From Carbonactinospora thermoautotrophica (GTDB lineage: Bacteria > Actinomycetota > Actinomycetes > Streptomycetales > Carbonactinosporaceae): 64,000 nucleotides of DNA. The DNA lies in assembly GCF_001543895.1 (NCBI RefSeq), contig NZ_JYIJ01000014.1:62001-126000 (forward strand), written 5' to 3'. The notes beneath the pieces were generated by a model. The model was not told the DNA's origin. It worked only from the letters and a program-made list of their open reading frames with translations, and did no database searches. Shown piece by piece: positions 1 through 7,441 of the stretch; the first letter of the stretch is position 1, and every line of letters starts with the position of its first letter. A program made the translations under genes and the position numbers.

Positions 1-801
1 TTCGAGGAGGGACACGTCGACGTCGGCATCTTCCTCCCGACGATCCTCTCCGAGTTCTTCGTCAACGGGTTCCACCGCCACGAGGAAGCGATAGCGCTCC
101 GGGACGCCTACCCCGACAAGATCATCCTCAACGGTGCCTGGGACCCGCGTGACGGTGAGGCCGGCCTGGAGCGCTTCGAGGAGGAGGCGCGGCGTCTGGG
201 CTACCGCGGCGTGAAGCTGTACACCGCGGAGTGGCGCGACGGCTCGAAGGGGTACTCGCTCACCGACCCGATGAGCTACCGCTACCTGGAGAAGTGCCAG
301 GAACTCGGGGTGACGAACATCCACGTGCACAAGGGCCCGACCGTCTGGCCGCTCAACCGGGACGCGTTCGACGTGCACGACATCGACGACGTGGCCACCG
401 CTTTCCCCGACCTGAATTTCATTGTCGAGCACATCGGCCTGCCTCGCCTGGAAGATTTCTGCTGGATCGCGACCCAGGAGTCCAACGTGTACGCGGGAAT
501 GGCGGTCGCGATGCCGTTCATCCACGGACGCCCTCGCTATTTCGCGCAAATCATGGGCGAACTCATCTACTGGCTCGGCGAGGACAAGATCCTGTTCGCG
601 AGCGACTACGCGATCTGGCACCCGAAGTGGCTGGTCGAGAAATTCGTGGACTTCCAGATCCCCGCGGACATGCAGTCCGAGTACGGAACGATCAGCGACG
701 AAGCCAAGGCCAAGATCCTCGGCCTGAACGCGGCCCGACTGTACGACCTGCCGGTTCCCGACGGTGTCGTCGGCGCTCCGCGCCACCTGGCGGAGGTGTG
801 A
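1..801 (+). CDS. Amidohydrolase family protein, 5' end outside the window
   Basis: The reading frame is open from base 1 to the TGA at 799-801, so the N-terminus lies left of the window. The visible 266 residues belong to the amidohydrolase_2 (TIM-barrel, metal-dependent hydrolase) family: the conserved segments NIHVHKGP, FIVEHIG and the late FASDYAIWHPKW, which carries the acidic metal-site residue typical of the family. The stop is two bases from the next start, so it is co-transcribed with the DUF59-like gene and the alcohol dehydrogenase. This trio (amidohydrolase, DUF59, ADH) is known downstream of soluble di-iron propane/acetone monooxygenase genes (mim/prm clusters) of mycobacteria and rhodococci. 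The amidohydrolase may help mature that oxygenase. Its true substrate is unknown. Confidence 0.85.
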   Translation, partial: FEEGHVDVGIFLPTILSEFFVNGFHRHEEAIALRDAYPDKIILNGAWDPRDGEAGLERFEEEARRLGYRGVKLYTAEWRDGSKGYSLTDPMSYRYLEKCQELGVTNIHVHKGPTVWPLNRDAFDVHDIDDVATAFPDLNFIVEHIGLPRLEDFCWIATQESNVYAGMAVAMPFIHGRPRYFAQIMGELIYWLGEDKILFASDYAIWHPKWLVEKFVDFQIPADMQSEYGTISDEAKAKILGLNAARLYDLPVPDGVVGAPRHLAEV

Positions 802-803
802 CC

Positions 804-1499
804 ATGACCGACCTGGCAGCCGTCTACGCGGCCCTCGCCCAGGTACGCGATCCCGAGGTGGACGAGCCCATCACCGCGATGGGGTTCGTCGCGGATGTCG
901 CGTCGCGCGAGGACGGCATCCACGTGACGCTGCGGCTGCCGACCTACTTCTGCGCGCCGAACTTCACCTACCTCATGATGGCCGACGCGCAGCGCGCGGT
1001 CGAAGCTGTCGCCGGCCGGGTTCACGTCGCGCTCGAGGGGCACTTCGAGTCCGGGCGGCTCAACACGGCGCTCGCTGAGCACCAGGAGTTCTCGGCGGCG
1101 TTCGGCGATGAGGCCACCGGTGAGCTGGACGAGATCCGCGACCGCTTCCGCCGCAAGGCGTTCCTCGTCCGCCAGGAACGCCTGTGCCGGCTGCTGGAGG
1201 AGGAGGGAGCTGACGCGCAGGCGCTTCTCACGCTCACGATCGGCGACCTGCCGCCGTCCCGCGCATGTGAGGAGTACCTGCGCCTGCGGGCGGAACTCGG
1301 CATCGACTGCGACCCGGGGGCTCCGTTCCTCGTGGCCGCCGACGGCACCCGGGTGCGCCCGGACCGGCTCCACATCCACCGCAGGTCGGCCAGCGTGCTC
1401 GCGCTCTCCTTCGAGAGCAACGGAGCGCTGTGCCGGGCCCTGCTCACCGCACGTTACGACCAGCCAGACCCGGTGGCCCGGGAAGGAGCACACACATGA
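804..1499 (+). CDS. MIP18/DUF59-like protein of the alkane monooxygenase accessory trio
   Basis: 231 residues. The first ~90 residues (AQVRDPEVDEPITAMGFVADV..., then a PTYFCAPNF stretch) match the DUF59/MIP18 fold, whose members take part in iron-sulfur or metal-centre assembly. The TYFCAPN segment carries the family's characteristic cysteine. The rest is a helical, charged extension of unknown role. The ATG at 804 follows the GGAGGTG at 793-799. The end overlaps the next start as ATGA (1496-1499), which indicates translational coupling to the dehydrogenase. By analogy with mim/prm clusters it is likely a maturation factor for a di-iron or copper monooxygenase. That role is inferred from position, not shown by the sequence. 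Confidence 0.75.
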   Translation: MTDLAAVYAALAQVRDPEVDEPITAMGFVADVASREDGIHVTLRLPTYFCAPNFTYLMMADAQRAVEAVAGRVHVALEGHFESGRLNTALAEHQEFSAAFGDEATGELDEIRDRFRRKAFLVRQERLCRLLEEEGADAQALLTLTIGDLPPSRACEEYLRLRAELGIDCDPGAPFLVAADGTRVRPDRLHIHRRSASVLALSFESNGALCRALLTARYDQPDPVAREGAHT

Positions 1500-2524
1500 A
1501 GGCAGCACGTCTTCACGACTACGCGGAAGGGCGGCTCCGCCTCGACGAGGTCGCGACCCCCACGGTGACCGGTCCGCACGACGTGATCGTCCGCATCGGC
1601 GGAGCCGGGGTGTGCCGTACCGACCTCCACGTCATCGAGAGCGTCTGGAAGGAGACGCTCCAGCCGCGGCTGCCCTACACCCTCGGGCACGAGAACGCGG
1701 GATGGGTCGAGGAGATCGGATCCGCCGTGACGACGGTCCGCCCCGGTGACGCGGTCATCCTGCATCCCCTGGTCACCTGCGGCGTGTGCGCCGGCTGCCG
1801 GCGCGGCGAGGACATGTACTGCGCGAACAGCTCTTTCCCCGGCCTCAACGCCGACGGCGGCTTCGCCGAATACATCCGGACCAACGAGCGGGCCGTCATC
1901 CGTCTCGCGGAACATCTGGAACCGCGCGAGGTCGCGCCGTTCGCGGACGCGGGCATCACCGCGTACCGGGCGGTCAAGAAGGCGGCGTCCCAGCTCACCG
2001 CCGGGACGCGTTGCGTCGTCATCGGCGCCGGCGGGCTCGGGCACATCGGGATCCAGTGCCTGAAGGCGCTGTGCCCGGCCGAGGTCGTGGTGGTCGACAC
2101 CTCCGACGAAGCGCTGAAGCTCGCCGAGGAGCTGGGCGCCGACCACACCGTGGACGCCACCGACGACCCCGTGGCCCAGGTACGCGACCTCAGCGGAGGC
2201 GCCGGCGTCGAGGCGGTCATCGACTTCGTCGGCGAGCACGGCACCACTGAGCAGGGCCCGGCCATGCTCACCCAGGGCGGGACCTACTACGTGGTCGGGT
2301 ACGGCGGCCGGGTGGACCTCGCGGCGCTGCAGATCATCTTCAACGAGATCAACGTCGTGGGGAACCTCGTCGGCAACTACACCGAGCTCTGCGAGCTGAT
2401 GGCGCTCGCCGCAGCGGGCAAGGTGCGCTTGCACACCCAGTACTACTCGCTGGACCAGGTGAACGAGGCGCTCGACGACCTGTCCCGAGGACGTGTTCGG
2501 GGTCGCGCAGTTCTTGTGCCGTGA
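1496..2524 (+). CDS. Zinc-dependent medium-chain alcohol dehydrogenase
   Basis: 342 residues, a normal length for the zinc MDR family. Catalytic-zinc residues C40, H65 and E66 (LGHENAG) are present. The structural zinc lobe C95-x2-C98-x2-C101-x7-C109 is complete. The Rossmann motif GAGGLG is at 177-182, with an acidic residue (D201) at the end of the second strand, which favours NAD over NADP. It probably oxidises the primary or secondary alcohol made by the monooxygenases encoded next to it, giving an aldehyde or ketone such as acetone from 2-propanol. The start overlaps the previous stop (ATGA). Only about 100 bp separate it from pmoC, so readthrough into the copper oxygenase operon is possible. 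Confidence 0.9.
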   Translation: MKAARLHDYAEGRLRLDEVATPTVTGPHDVIVRIGGAGVCRTDLHVIESVWKETLQPRLPYTLGHENAGWVEEIGSAVTTVRPGDAVILHPLVTCGVCAGCRRGEDMYCANSSFPGLNADGGFAEYIRTNERAVIRLAEHLEPREVAPFADAGITAYRAVKKAASQLTAGTRCVVIGAGGLGHIGIQCLKALCPAEVVVVDTSDEALKLAEELGADHTVDATDDPVAQVRDLSGGAGVEAVIDFVGEHGTTEQGPAMLTQGGTYYVVGYGGRVDLAALQIIFNEINVVGNLVGNYTELCELMALAAAGKVRLHTQYYSLDQVNEALDDLSRGRVRGRAVLVP

Positions 2525-2553
2525 CGGGCGGTCGCCTCGACAAGCAGGAGTGC

Positions 2554-2589
2554 GGTGCTGACAGCGGTACCGACAGTGGTGCTGACAGC
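2554..2589. repeat. Three tandem 12-bp direct repeats ahead of pmoC
   Basis: The unit GGTGCTGACAGC occurs at 2554-2565 and 2578-2589, with a variant GGTACCGACAGT between them at 2566-2577. The array lies in the short gap between the alcohol dehydrogenase stop and the pmoC ribosome-binding site (AAGGAGGG at 2609-2616). Helical phasing of about one turn per repeat suits cooperative binding of a regulator. The function is inferred. Confidence 0.6.
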
Positions 2590-2626
2590 ACCGAGCCCGT
2601 ACTGCCCTAAGGAGGGAATAGGAACC

Positions 2627-3463
2627 ATGGCACAGACCGTATCTTCGCCACCGCGTCTCCGGGAGCGCGACCAAGGACCGGCGCACCGCCCGGGTCGCGG
2701 GCCCACCGACTGGCTCGGTGGCTGGCGCACGATGTTCGTGGCCTGCGGACTCCTCCTCGCCTCTTTCCTCGCTCTACGCGTGTACCAGCAGTTCTACGCG
2801 TGGTACAACGAGGCGGGACTCAACGCCGCAAGCCCCGATTTCAAGAAGTACTGGTTCAGCCTCTTCGTGATCCTGGTCTTGCTCGCGGGCGCCATCAGCG
2901 TCGCGTGGTGGGGCTGGCTGGTCATCACCGGCCGGAAACTGATCGACAAGCCGGTCTCGCGCAACGAAGAGGTGCGGCGGATCGCGGTTTTCTGGGGTCT
3001 GGTCGCGGCGACCTCGTTGACGCTCTACTTCATGGCCAGCTTCTTCCCCAACCAGGACGGAGTCTGGCACCAGACGCTGGTCCGTGACACCGCGCTGACG
3101 CCGAGCCACATCGTGATGTTCTTCTGGGCGTTCCCGCTCGGCATCACGATGACGGTGGGCACCTACCTGTACGGCCGCTACCGCCTGCCGGCGGTGTACG
3201 GGCCGGAAAAGGGCTTCCCCTGGTCGTTCTTCTTCCTGATCGCCGCCTCGATCACCGAGATGATGCAGGTGGCCATGAACGAGTGGGGCCACAGCCTCTG
3301 GATCACCGAAGAGATCTTCGCGGCGCCGTTCCACTGGCCTTTCGTCACCTACGGTTGGCTGGCGTCCGGCATCTTCGCCCTCTGGGCGGAGACCGCGGGC
3401 CGGCTGCTCCAGCTCGAGGAGCAGGAGGCCGAGAAAGCGACGGTCGAGGCCAGCGCGGCCTGA
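2627..3463 (+). CDS. pmoC: Copper membrane monooxygenase subunit C (PmoC/AmoC family)
   Basis: 278 residues, with about six hydrophobic membrane spans after a charged, proline-rich N-terminus. The family's metal-binding pattern D-x3-H-x12-H is intact at D144, H148 and H161 (NQDGVWHQT...LTPSHIVMFF). These correspond to the residues that bind the membrane copper site in particulate methane monooxygenase. The ATG at 2627 is 10 bases after a strong AAGGAGGG. It is the first gene of a C-A-B operon, the canonical order. Actinobacterial relatives (hmo/bmo clusters) oxidise C2-C4 alkanes and alkenes rather than methane, and that is the likely substrate range here. The bmo/hmo type is preferred over ammonia oxidation because of the alcohol and ketone enzymes around it. 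Confidence 0.93.
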   Translation: MAQTVSSPPRLRERDQGPAHRPGRGPTDWLGGWRTMFVACGLLLASFLALRVYQQFYAWYNEAGLNAASPDFKKYWFSLFVILVLLAGAISVAWWGWLVITGRKLIDKPVSRNEEVRRIAVFWGLVAATSLTLYFMASFFPNQDGVWHQTLVRDTALTPSHIVMFFWAFPLGITMTVGTYLYGRYRLPAVYGPEKGFPWSFFFLIAASITEMMQVAMNEWGHSLWITEEIFAAPFHWPFVTYGWLASGIFALWAETAGRLLQLEEQEAEKATVEASAA

Positions 3464-3479
3464 CGCCGCATCCGAAATC

Positions 3480-3526
3480 CCGGTCGCCGGCCCAGTTGAA
3501 ACGGCGAATCCTGGGCCGGCGACCGG
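3480..3526 (+). other. Perfect 16-bp stem-loop in the pmoC-pmoA gap
   Basis: Bases 3480-3495 pair perfectly with 3511-3526 around a 15-base loop. There is no T-run after it, so it is unlikely to be a simple terminator. It lies 15 bases after the pmoC stop and ~85 bases before pmoA. Stem-loops at this position are known in other CuMMO operons, where pmoC transcript exceeds pmoAB. A role in mRNA processing or stability is inferred. Confidence 0.65.
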
Positions 3527-3610
3527 TTCCCATCGTGCAGGCGGCCGTGCCACCTGCCGACTTCCGTTCCCCATCTTCCGTTCCCCCTCAGCAGGAAGAC
3601 GAGAACCGCA

Positions 3611-4405
3611 ATGGCCACGACATACACCACCACCGACGCACGACCACCCGACAGCCGTACCGAGGCCTTGCGCGCATTGCTGAACCGGCGCTACCGCTTC
3701 CTCGACCGCAAGTGGGACATCGTCTTCTGGGCCACGGCAGTCTTCGTCGTCGCAGCGGCGGCCGACATCACCAAGCTGCTCTTCGCGGGTGACTGGGATT
3801 TCTGGACCGACTGGAAGGACCGGCAGTGGTGGCCGATCATCACGCCGTTCGCGGTCATCATCATCCCGTCGGCCCTCCAGTACATCCAGTGGCTCGCCTG
3901 GCGCATGCCGACAGGGGCGACGTACACAGCCCTCTGCCTGGCCGTCGCGTCATGGATCGGGCGGATCGTGCAGTGGGACTGGTTCGCCGGCTTCCCGCTC
4001 AACTTCGTGTGGCCGGTCAGCATCATCGCTGCGGCGATCTGGCTCGACTGGGTGCTGCTGAAGACCAAGAGCATGGTGTTGACGTCGTTGATCGGAGGTT
4101 TCGGCTTCGCCCTCATCCTCTGGTTCGCCAACTACATCACGCTGGCGCCCTTCCTGCAGCCGATGGAGTGGATGGGGTTGCCGATGACGGTGGCCGACGT
4201 CCAGGGCATCGAGTACGTGCGCGCCCAGACCCCGGAGTACCTGCGCATGATCGAGCACGGTTCGCTGCGCACCTTCCTGGGTGAGACGCAGTACGTGTCG
4301 CTCGCCTTCGGCGGCACGCTCGCGGTCGCGGGCTACTGGATCGGCCAGGCGATCGCCCGCGGCCTCGCCATCTGGCCCATCGGCCGTTACATCAAGAAGT
4401 TCTAA
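3611..4405 (+). CDS. pmoA: Copper membrane monooxygenase subunit A (PmoA/AmoA family)
   Basis: 264 residues with seven or so hydrophobic segments. The family hallmarks are present in order: WDFWTDWKDRQWWPIITP near residue 60-75, the conserved Trp/Pro-rich core, then EYVRAQTPEYLRMIEHGSLR late in the protein, and a basic C-terminus ending in KKF. The ATG at 3611 is preceded by a weak AGGAAGA. Subunit B follows after a 13-base gap. PmoA forms the membrane core with PmoC and is the usual phylogenetic marker, so this gene is best for placing the enzyme among bmo/hmo/pxm groups. Confidence 0.93.
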   Translation: MATTYTTTDARPPDSRTEALRALLNRRYRFLDRKWDIVFWATAVFVVAAAADITKLLFAGDWDFWTDWKDRQWWPIITPFAVIIIPSALQYIQWLAWRMPTGATYTALCLAVASWIGRIVQWDWFAGFPLNFVWPVSIIAAAIWLDWVLLKTKSMVLTSLIGGFGFALILWFANYITLAPFLQPMEWMGLPMTVADVQGIEYVRAQTPEYLRMIEHGSLRTFLGETQYVSLAFGGTLAVAGYWIGQAIARGLAIWPIGRYIKKF

Positions 4406-4418
4406 GGGGGGCTCGCGG

Positions 4419-5642
4419 ATGCGCAGAATTCTCAGCCGGCTGTTCGTGGTCCCAGCCATAGCCTTGGCGGTGCTCCTGTTGGCCCCGGCGCCCAGCGCGA
4501 ACGCCCACGGTGAGACCGCGCAGGAGGCCTTCCTGCGCATGGGGACGGTCTCCTTCTGGGACGTGAAGTTCTCGGCCACCGAGGTCGAGCAGGGCGAACA
4601 GCTCAAGGTCACCGGCACCGCCAAGATCCTCGAGACGTGGCCGGAGCAGTTGGGCGAGCCGGAACTCGGGTTCATCGGCGTGGTCGCTCCCGGTCCCGTC
4701 GTGATTATCAAGGAGCGCAAGATCAACGGGGCCCCGGCCCCCCACGCCATCGAGGTGCACAAGGGCGGGGTCTACAACTTCGAGATCACCATCGCCGGGC
4801 GCCGGCCGGGCAGGTGGCACGTTCATCCGATCTTCGGCATCCACGGCGCGGGTTCGCTCCTCGGGCCCGGCCAGTACATCGAGGTCAAGGAGAGCGGCAA
4901 GGCCTTCACCAACCCGGTCAAGCTGGCGAGCGGGCAGGTGGTCGACCTGGAGAAGGTCGGCATGGGCGACGTGGCGTTCTGGGCCGTCGTGTGGCTGGTC
5001 GTGGGCCTGGTGTGGCTGCTCTACTGGATCGTCCCCAAGCGCACGGTGGCGCGGCTGCCGGTGACCAGCCAGATCCCGCTCAACACCGATGGGATGGAGT
5101 ACGGCCTGATCACCAAACGTGACCACAAGGCGATGAACGTCATCATGGCGGTCACGTTGGTCCTGCTCGCCGGCGGCTGGATCTACCAGGCCAGGGCCTA
5201 CCCGGAGAAGATGCCGCAGCAGGTGCTCCGCTTCGAGCCCGAACCGGTGGCGATGACCCCGTCGTTCGTCCAGGCGAAGGCGACCGAGGTGCGTTACGAC
5301 GACGCCACGCACACGGTCACGATGATCGTCGATGTGAAGAACACCGGGACCCGGCCGGCGACCCTGCAGGGCTTTACCACCACCACCCTCACCTTCCCGA
5401 CCGCGGGGGTGGCCGAACCGGTGGACGGCCGGAGCATGACGGTCTCGCCGAGCCCGACCGTCGCGCCCGGCCAGGCCACCAAGCTGACTTTGACGATCTC
5501 CGATCACGTCTGGAGGGAGGAGCGGCTGATACCCATCGGTGAGTCGAGGATGCAGATCACCGGGGTGCTGCGCTTCAAGGACGACGCGGGCGCGGAGAAC
5601 TTCGTGACCGTCCAGTCCTTCATCACCTCGCTGTCAGCCTGA
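4419..5642 (+). CDS. pmoB: Copper membrane monooxygenase subunit B (PmoB/AmoB family)
   Basis: 407 residues. A signal peptide (MRRILSRLFVV... ending SANA) leaves H30 as the first mature residue. That is the histidine whose amino terminus binds the CuB site in PmoB. The other two CuB ligands are conserved as W-H134-V-H136. Two membrane helices (about 187-207 and 240-257) separate two extracytoplasmic cupredoxin domains. The start at 4419 was chosen because it gives a clean signal peptide after AAGGGGGGC. A very strong hairpin follows the stop. Retention of all three CuB histidines argues for a functional enzyme rather than a divergent paralogue. Confidence 0.93.
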   Translation: MRRILSRLFVVPAIALAVLLLAPAPSANAHGETAQEAFLRMGTVSFWDVKFSATEVEQGEQLKVTGTAKILETWPEQLGEPELGFIGVVAPGPVVIIKERKINGAPAPHAIEVHKGGVYNFEITIAGRRPGRWHVHPIFGIHGAGSLLGPGQYIEVKESGKAFTNPVKLASGQVVDLEKVGMGDVAFWAVVWLVVGLVWLLYWIVPKRTVARLPVTSQIPLNTDGMEYGLITKRDHKAMNVIMAVTLVLLAGGWIYQARAYPEKMPQQVLRFEPEPVAMTPSFVQAKATEVRYDDATHTVTMIVDVKNTGTRPATLQGFTTTTLTFPTAGVAEPVDGRSMTVSPSPTVAPGQATKLTLTISDHVWREERLIPIGESRMQITGVLRFKDDAGAENFVTVQSFITSLSA

Positions 5643-5687
5643 CGTCCGCTCGGTGGCGCGACCGGATGGTCGCGCCACCTCGGACGT
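5642..5687 (+). terminator. Long hairpin immediately after pmoB
   Basis: GGTGGCGCGACC (5652-5663) pairs perfectly with 5668-5679 around a 4-base loop. An outer 7-bp stem ACGTCCG/CGGACGT (5642-5648 with 5681-5687) extends it. There is no T-tract. It may act as a leaky terminator or as a 3' stabiliser that sets lower expression for the two downstream membrane genes. Confidence 0.6.
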
Positions 5688-5754
5688 GCCAGGCGCAGGA
5701 GATCAGGCCGAGCAGGTGAGCCGCGGACGGCGCGCTGACGAAAGGAAACGAGGC

Positions 5755-5982
5755 ATGGATCAGATCTTCTTGGCGCACGGCGGCGGGGGAGGCCCGAGCG
5801 ACGTGCTCGCGGGCATCGGCCCGGTCCTCATCGGCGTGGTGTTGATCGGGTACTTCGTCCTCCTCCTCGCCTCGGACCGGAACCGAGGTCGGCGGGAGCT
5901 GGATGACACGCCGACCGCGGCACGTCAGATGTTCGACGGGAAGTACCAGTGGGCGGGGATCCCGCCCGAGAGCCGCGGCTAG
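5755..5982 (+). CDS. Small single-span membrane protein, fourth gene of the CuMMO operon
   Basis: 75 residues: a glycine-rich start (AHGGGGGPSD), one hydrophobic helix (about 18-40, GIGPVLIGVVLIGYFVLLL), then a polar cytoplasmic tail ending KYQWAGIPPESRG. The ATG follows GAAAGGAAACGAGGC. It is not in any family I can name. A small extra gene after C-A-B occurs in several actinobacterial hydrocarbon monooxygenase clusters (hmoD-type position), so an accessory role in assembly or copper delivery is plausible. There is no His/Cys/Met cluster to support direct copper binding. Confidence 0.7.
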   Translation: MDQIFLAHGGGGGPSDVLAGIGPVLIGVVLIGYFVLLLASDRNRGRRELDDTPTAARQMFDGKYQWAGIPPESRG

Positions 5983-5998
5983 ACGCCCGGAGTCGACC

Positions 5999-6688
5999 AT
6001 GGGGCGAGCAGAACGTCGCCGTGGCCGGGTCGCGCGCGGTGAGCGGGACGACTTCGAGCACACGATAGAGGTTGGGGCGATCGCCGGGATCGTCGCAGCC
6101 ATACCCGCTGTCGCCCTCCTGGTGATCGCGGGTGCGCTGGGTGTCGGCGCTGCCACGCCGATGTACAGCGTGGTCGGCATCGTCGACCCCGGACCCTTGT
6201 CCATGGCTCTGGACGCGATCTCCCGGGGCCGGCCCGTCCCGTTCTTCCAGCAGCCGTTCATGGCGGGTCTCGCGACGTGCCTGGGCCTGGGGGCACTGTG
6301 CGGGGTGGGCTTCGCGTTCGGGGTGCGACGGTGGAACGTTCGCGACTGGCGCGCCCTCGTCATCGGGCCGGCGCACGGCATCGTGTGCATGGCGCTGTTC
6401 TACCTGGTCATCTTGTTCGCGCTCGGACGGCTGCTCGACGCCGAGTGGATCGGCCTCGCTCGGCTCGTCGGATGGCCGACCTTGATCACGGCACACGCGC
6501 TTTACGGCCTCGTGCTCGGCCTCTGGCCGCTGCTGCGTCCCCAGGACCTGGCACCGGGCTGGACTCGTGGACGCCAACGCATCCTGCCACCACGGCGTAC
6601 GCCCCGCACCACGGGCGTGCAGCCGCTGCAGCGGCTTCCCCGTGCCGACGAGACGTCCGACCCCGACCTCCCGGTGAGCGGCGGCTGA
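5999..6688 (+). CDS. Four-span membrane protein downstream of the CuMMO genes, function unknown
   Basis: 229 residues. A charged N-terminus (RRRGRVARGERDD) is followed by hydrophobic segments near 28-50, 84-105, 118-142 and 155-175, then a long basic, proline/arginine-rich cytoplasmic tail. I recognise no catalytic motif. The start at 5999 lies 16 bases after the previous stop, suggesting co-transcription. The conserved-looking segment GPAHGIVCMALFYLV contains a His and a Cys inside the membrane. It is probably accessory to the monooxygenase by position. Confidence that it is a gene is high; its function is open. Confidence 0.7.
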   Translation: MGRAERRRGRVARGERDDFEHTIEVGAIAGIVAAIPAVALLVIAGALGVGAATPMYSVVGIVDPGPLSMALDAISRGRPVPFFQQPFMAGLATCLGLGALCGVGFAFGVRRWNVRDWRALVIGPAHGIVCMALFYLVILFALGRLLDAEWIGLARLVGWPTLITAHALYGLVLGLWPLLRPQDLAPGWTRGRQRILPPRRTPRTTGVQPLQRLPRADETSDPDLPVSGG

Positions 6689-7441
6689 GGGCTCCAGCCG
6701 GGACGATCCGTCGGCCGAACCGGCCGCGGCGGAAAACGGCGCGGCGGGGGCGATTCGCGACGAGGGGTGCTGGGGGAGCCGCTGGCACGGCGCTCGCGAC
6801 AGCCGCGCGAGAGGCGAAGCCGGTCCACCTGCGGAACTTCGCTGGTCACCGCTGTCCCGGACGCGTCGGCCACAGTGATCCCCACCCGACGTGCGGGACG
6901 GGGCTCAGGCGGCGGCTCCCCGGGGAACCCATGGTGAATTCCACGTTGCCTTCACACCCTCTTGACCTGCGGTTTCGACCTGTTTCCGCAGGTAGTCCCC
7001 CTGTTGACAGGGCCCGGCGCCGCCGCAGTACGGTCTGCAACAGTCCACCGCAGGACGACCGGCTGGGAGGCCTGCATGTGCTTGCTCTCGCGGCTGGGCC
7101 AGGGGTGGTCGCGCGACACCCGGGTGCCAGGTCCAGTACCTGCGGTTGCGAGCCCTGCGAGGCCGACCCGACGGGGGGTGCGACCCGAGAGGGGATTCGA
7201 CGCCCAGTAGACAACGACTCTCGAGCGTGCCGCCAGCATGACGAAGTCGGTCCGAAGGGTGTTTCGGGCTCTTCCCGTGGTCGCGCCCGTTGCGGGGACG
7301 CGGGGACGGCTCGCGATCCCCTTTCCGGGCACTGCTGATCCGCCTCCGTGACAACCCCACGCCGCCGAACGTTGTACCGTCGTGCCAGCACTCCCGAGAG
7401 TGGTTCGGCGGGGTCGGAGCGGAAGGCGGTGGCGGAAGGCA
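6689..7441. other. Non-coding stretch with one inverted repeat
   Basis: No convincing gene: frames here have poor codon bias and no recognisable domain. The one notable element is a perfect 8-bp inverted repeat, ACCTGCGG (6965-6972) and CCGCAGGT (6986-6993), separated by 13 bases, which could be an operator. The end of the stretch must hold the lnt promoter. Confidence 0.5.

Noticed and set aside
2627..5642. Ammonia monooxygenase of a nitrifier
   Set aside because: No hao, cycA or other nitrification genes; alcohol dehydrogenase, ketone carboxylase and actinobacterial setting point to hydrocarbons.
6962..7210. 82-residue plus-strand frame in the gap before lnt
   Set aside because: No ribosome-binding site, Arg/Pro-rich composition and no recognisable motif.
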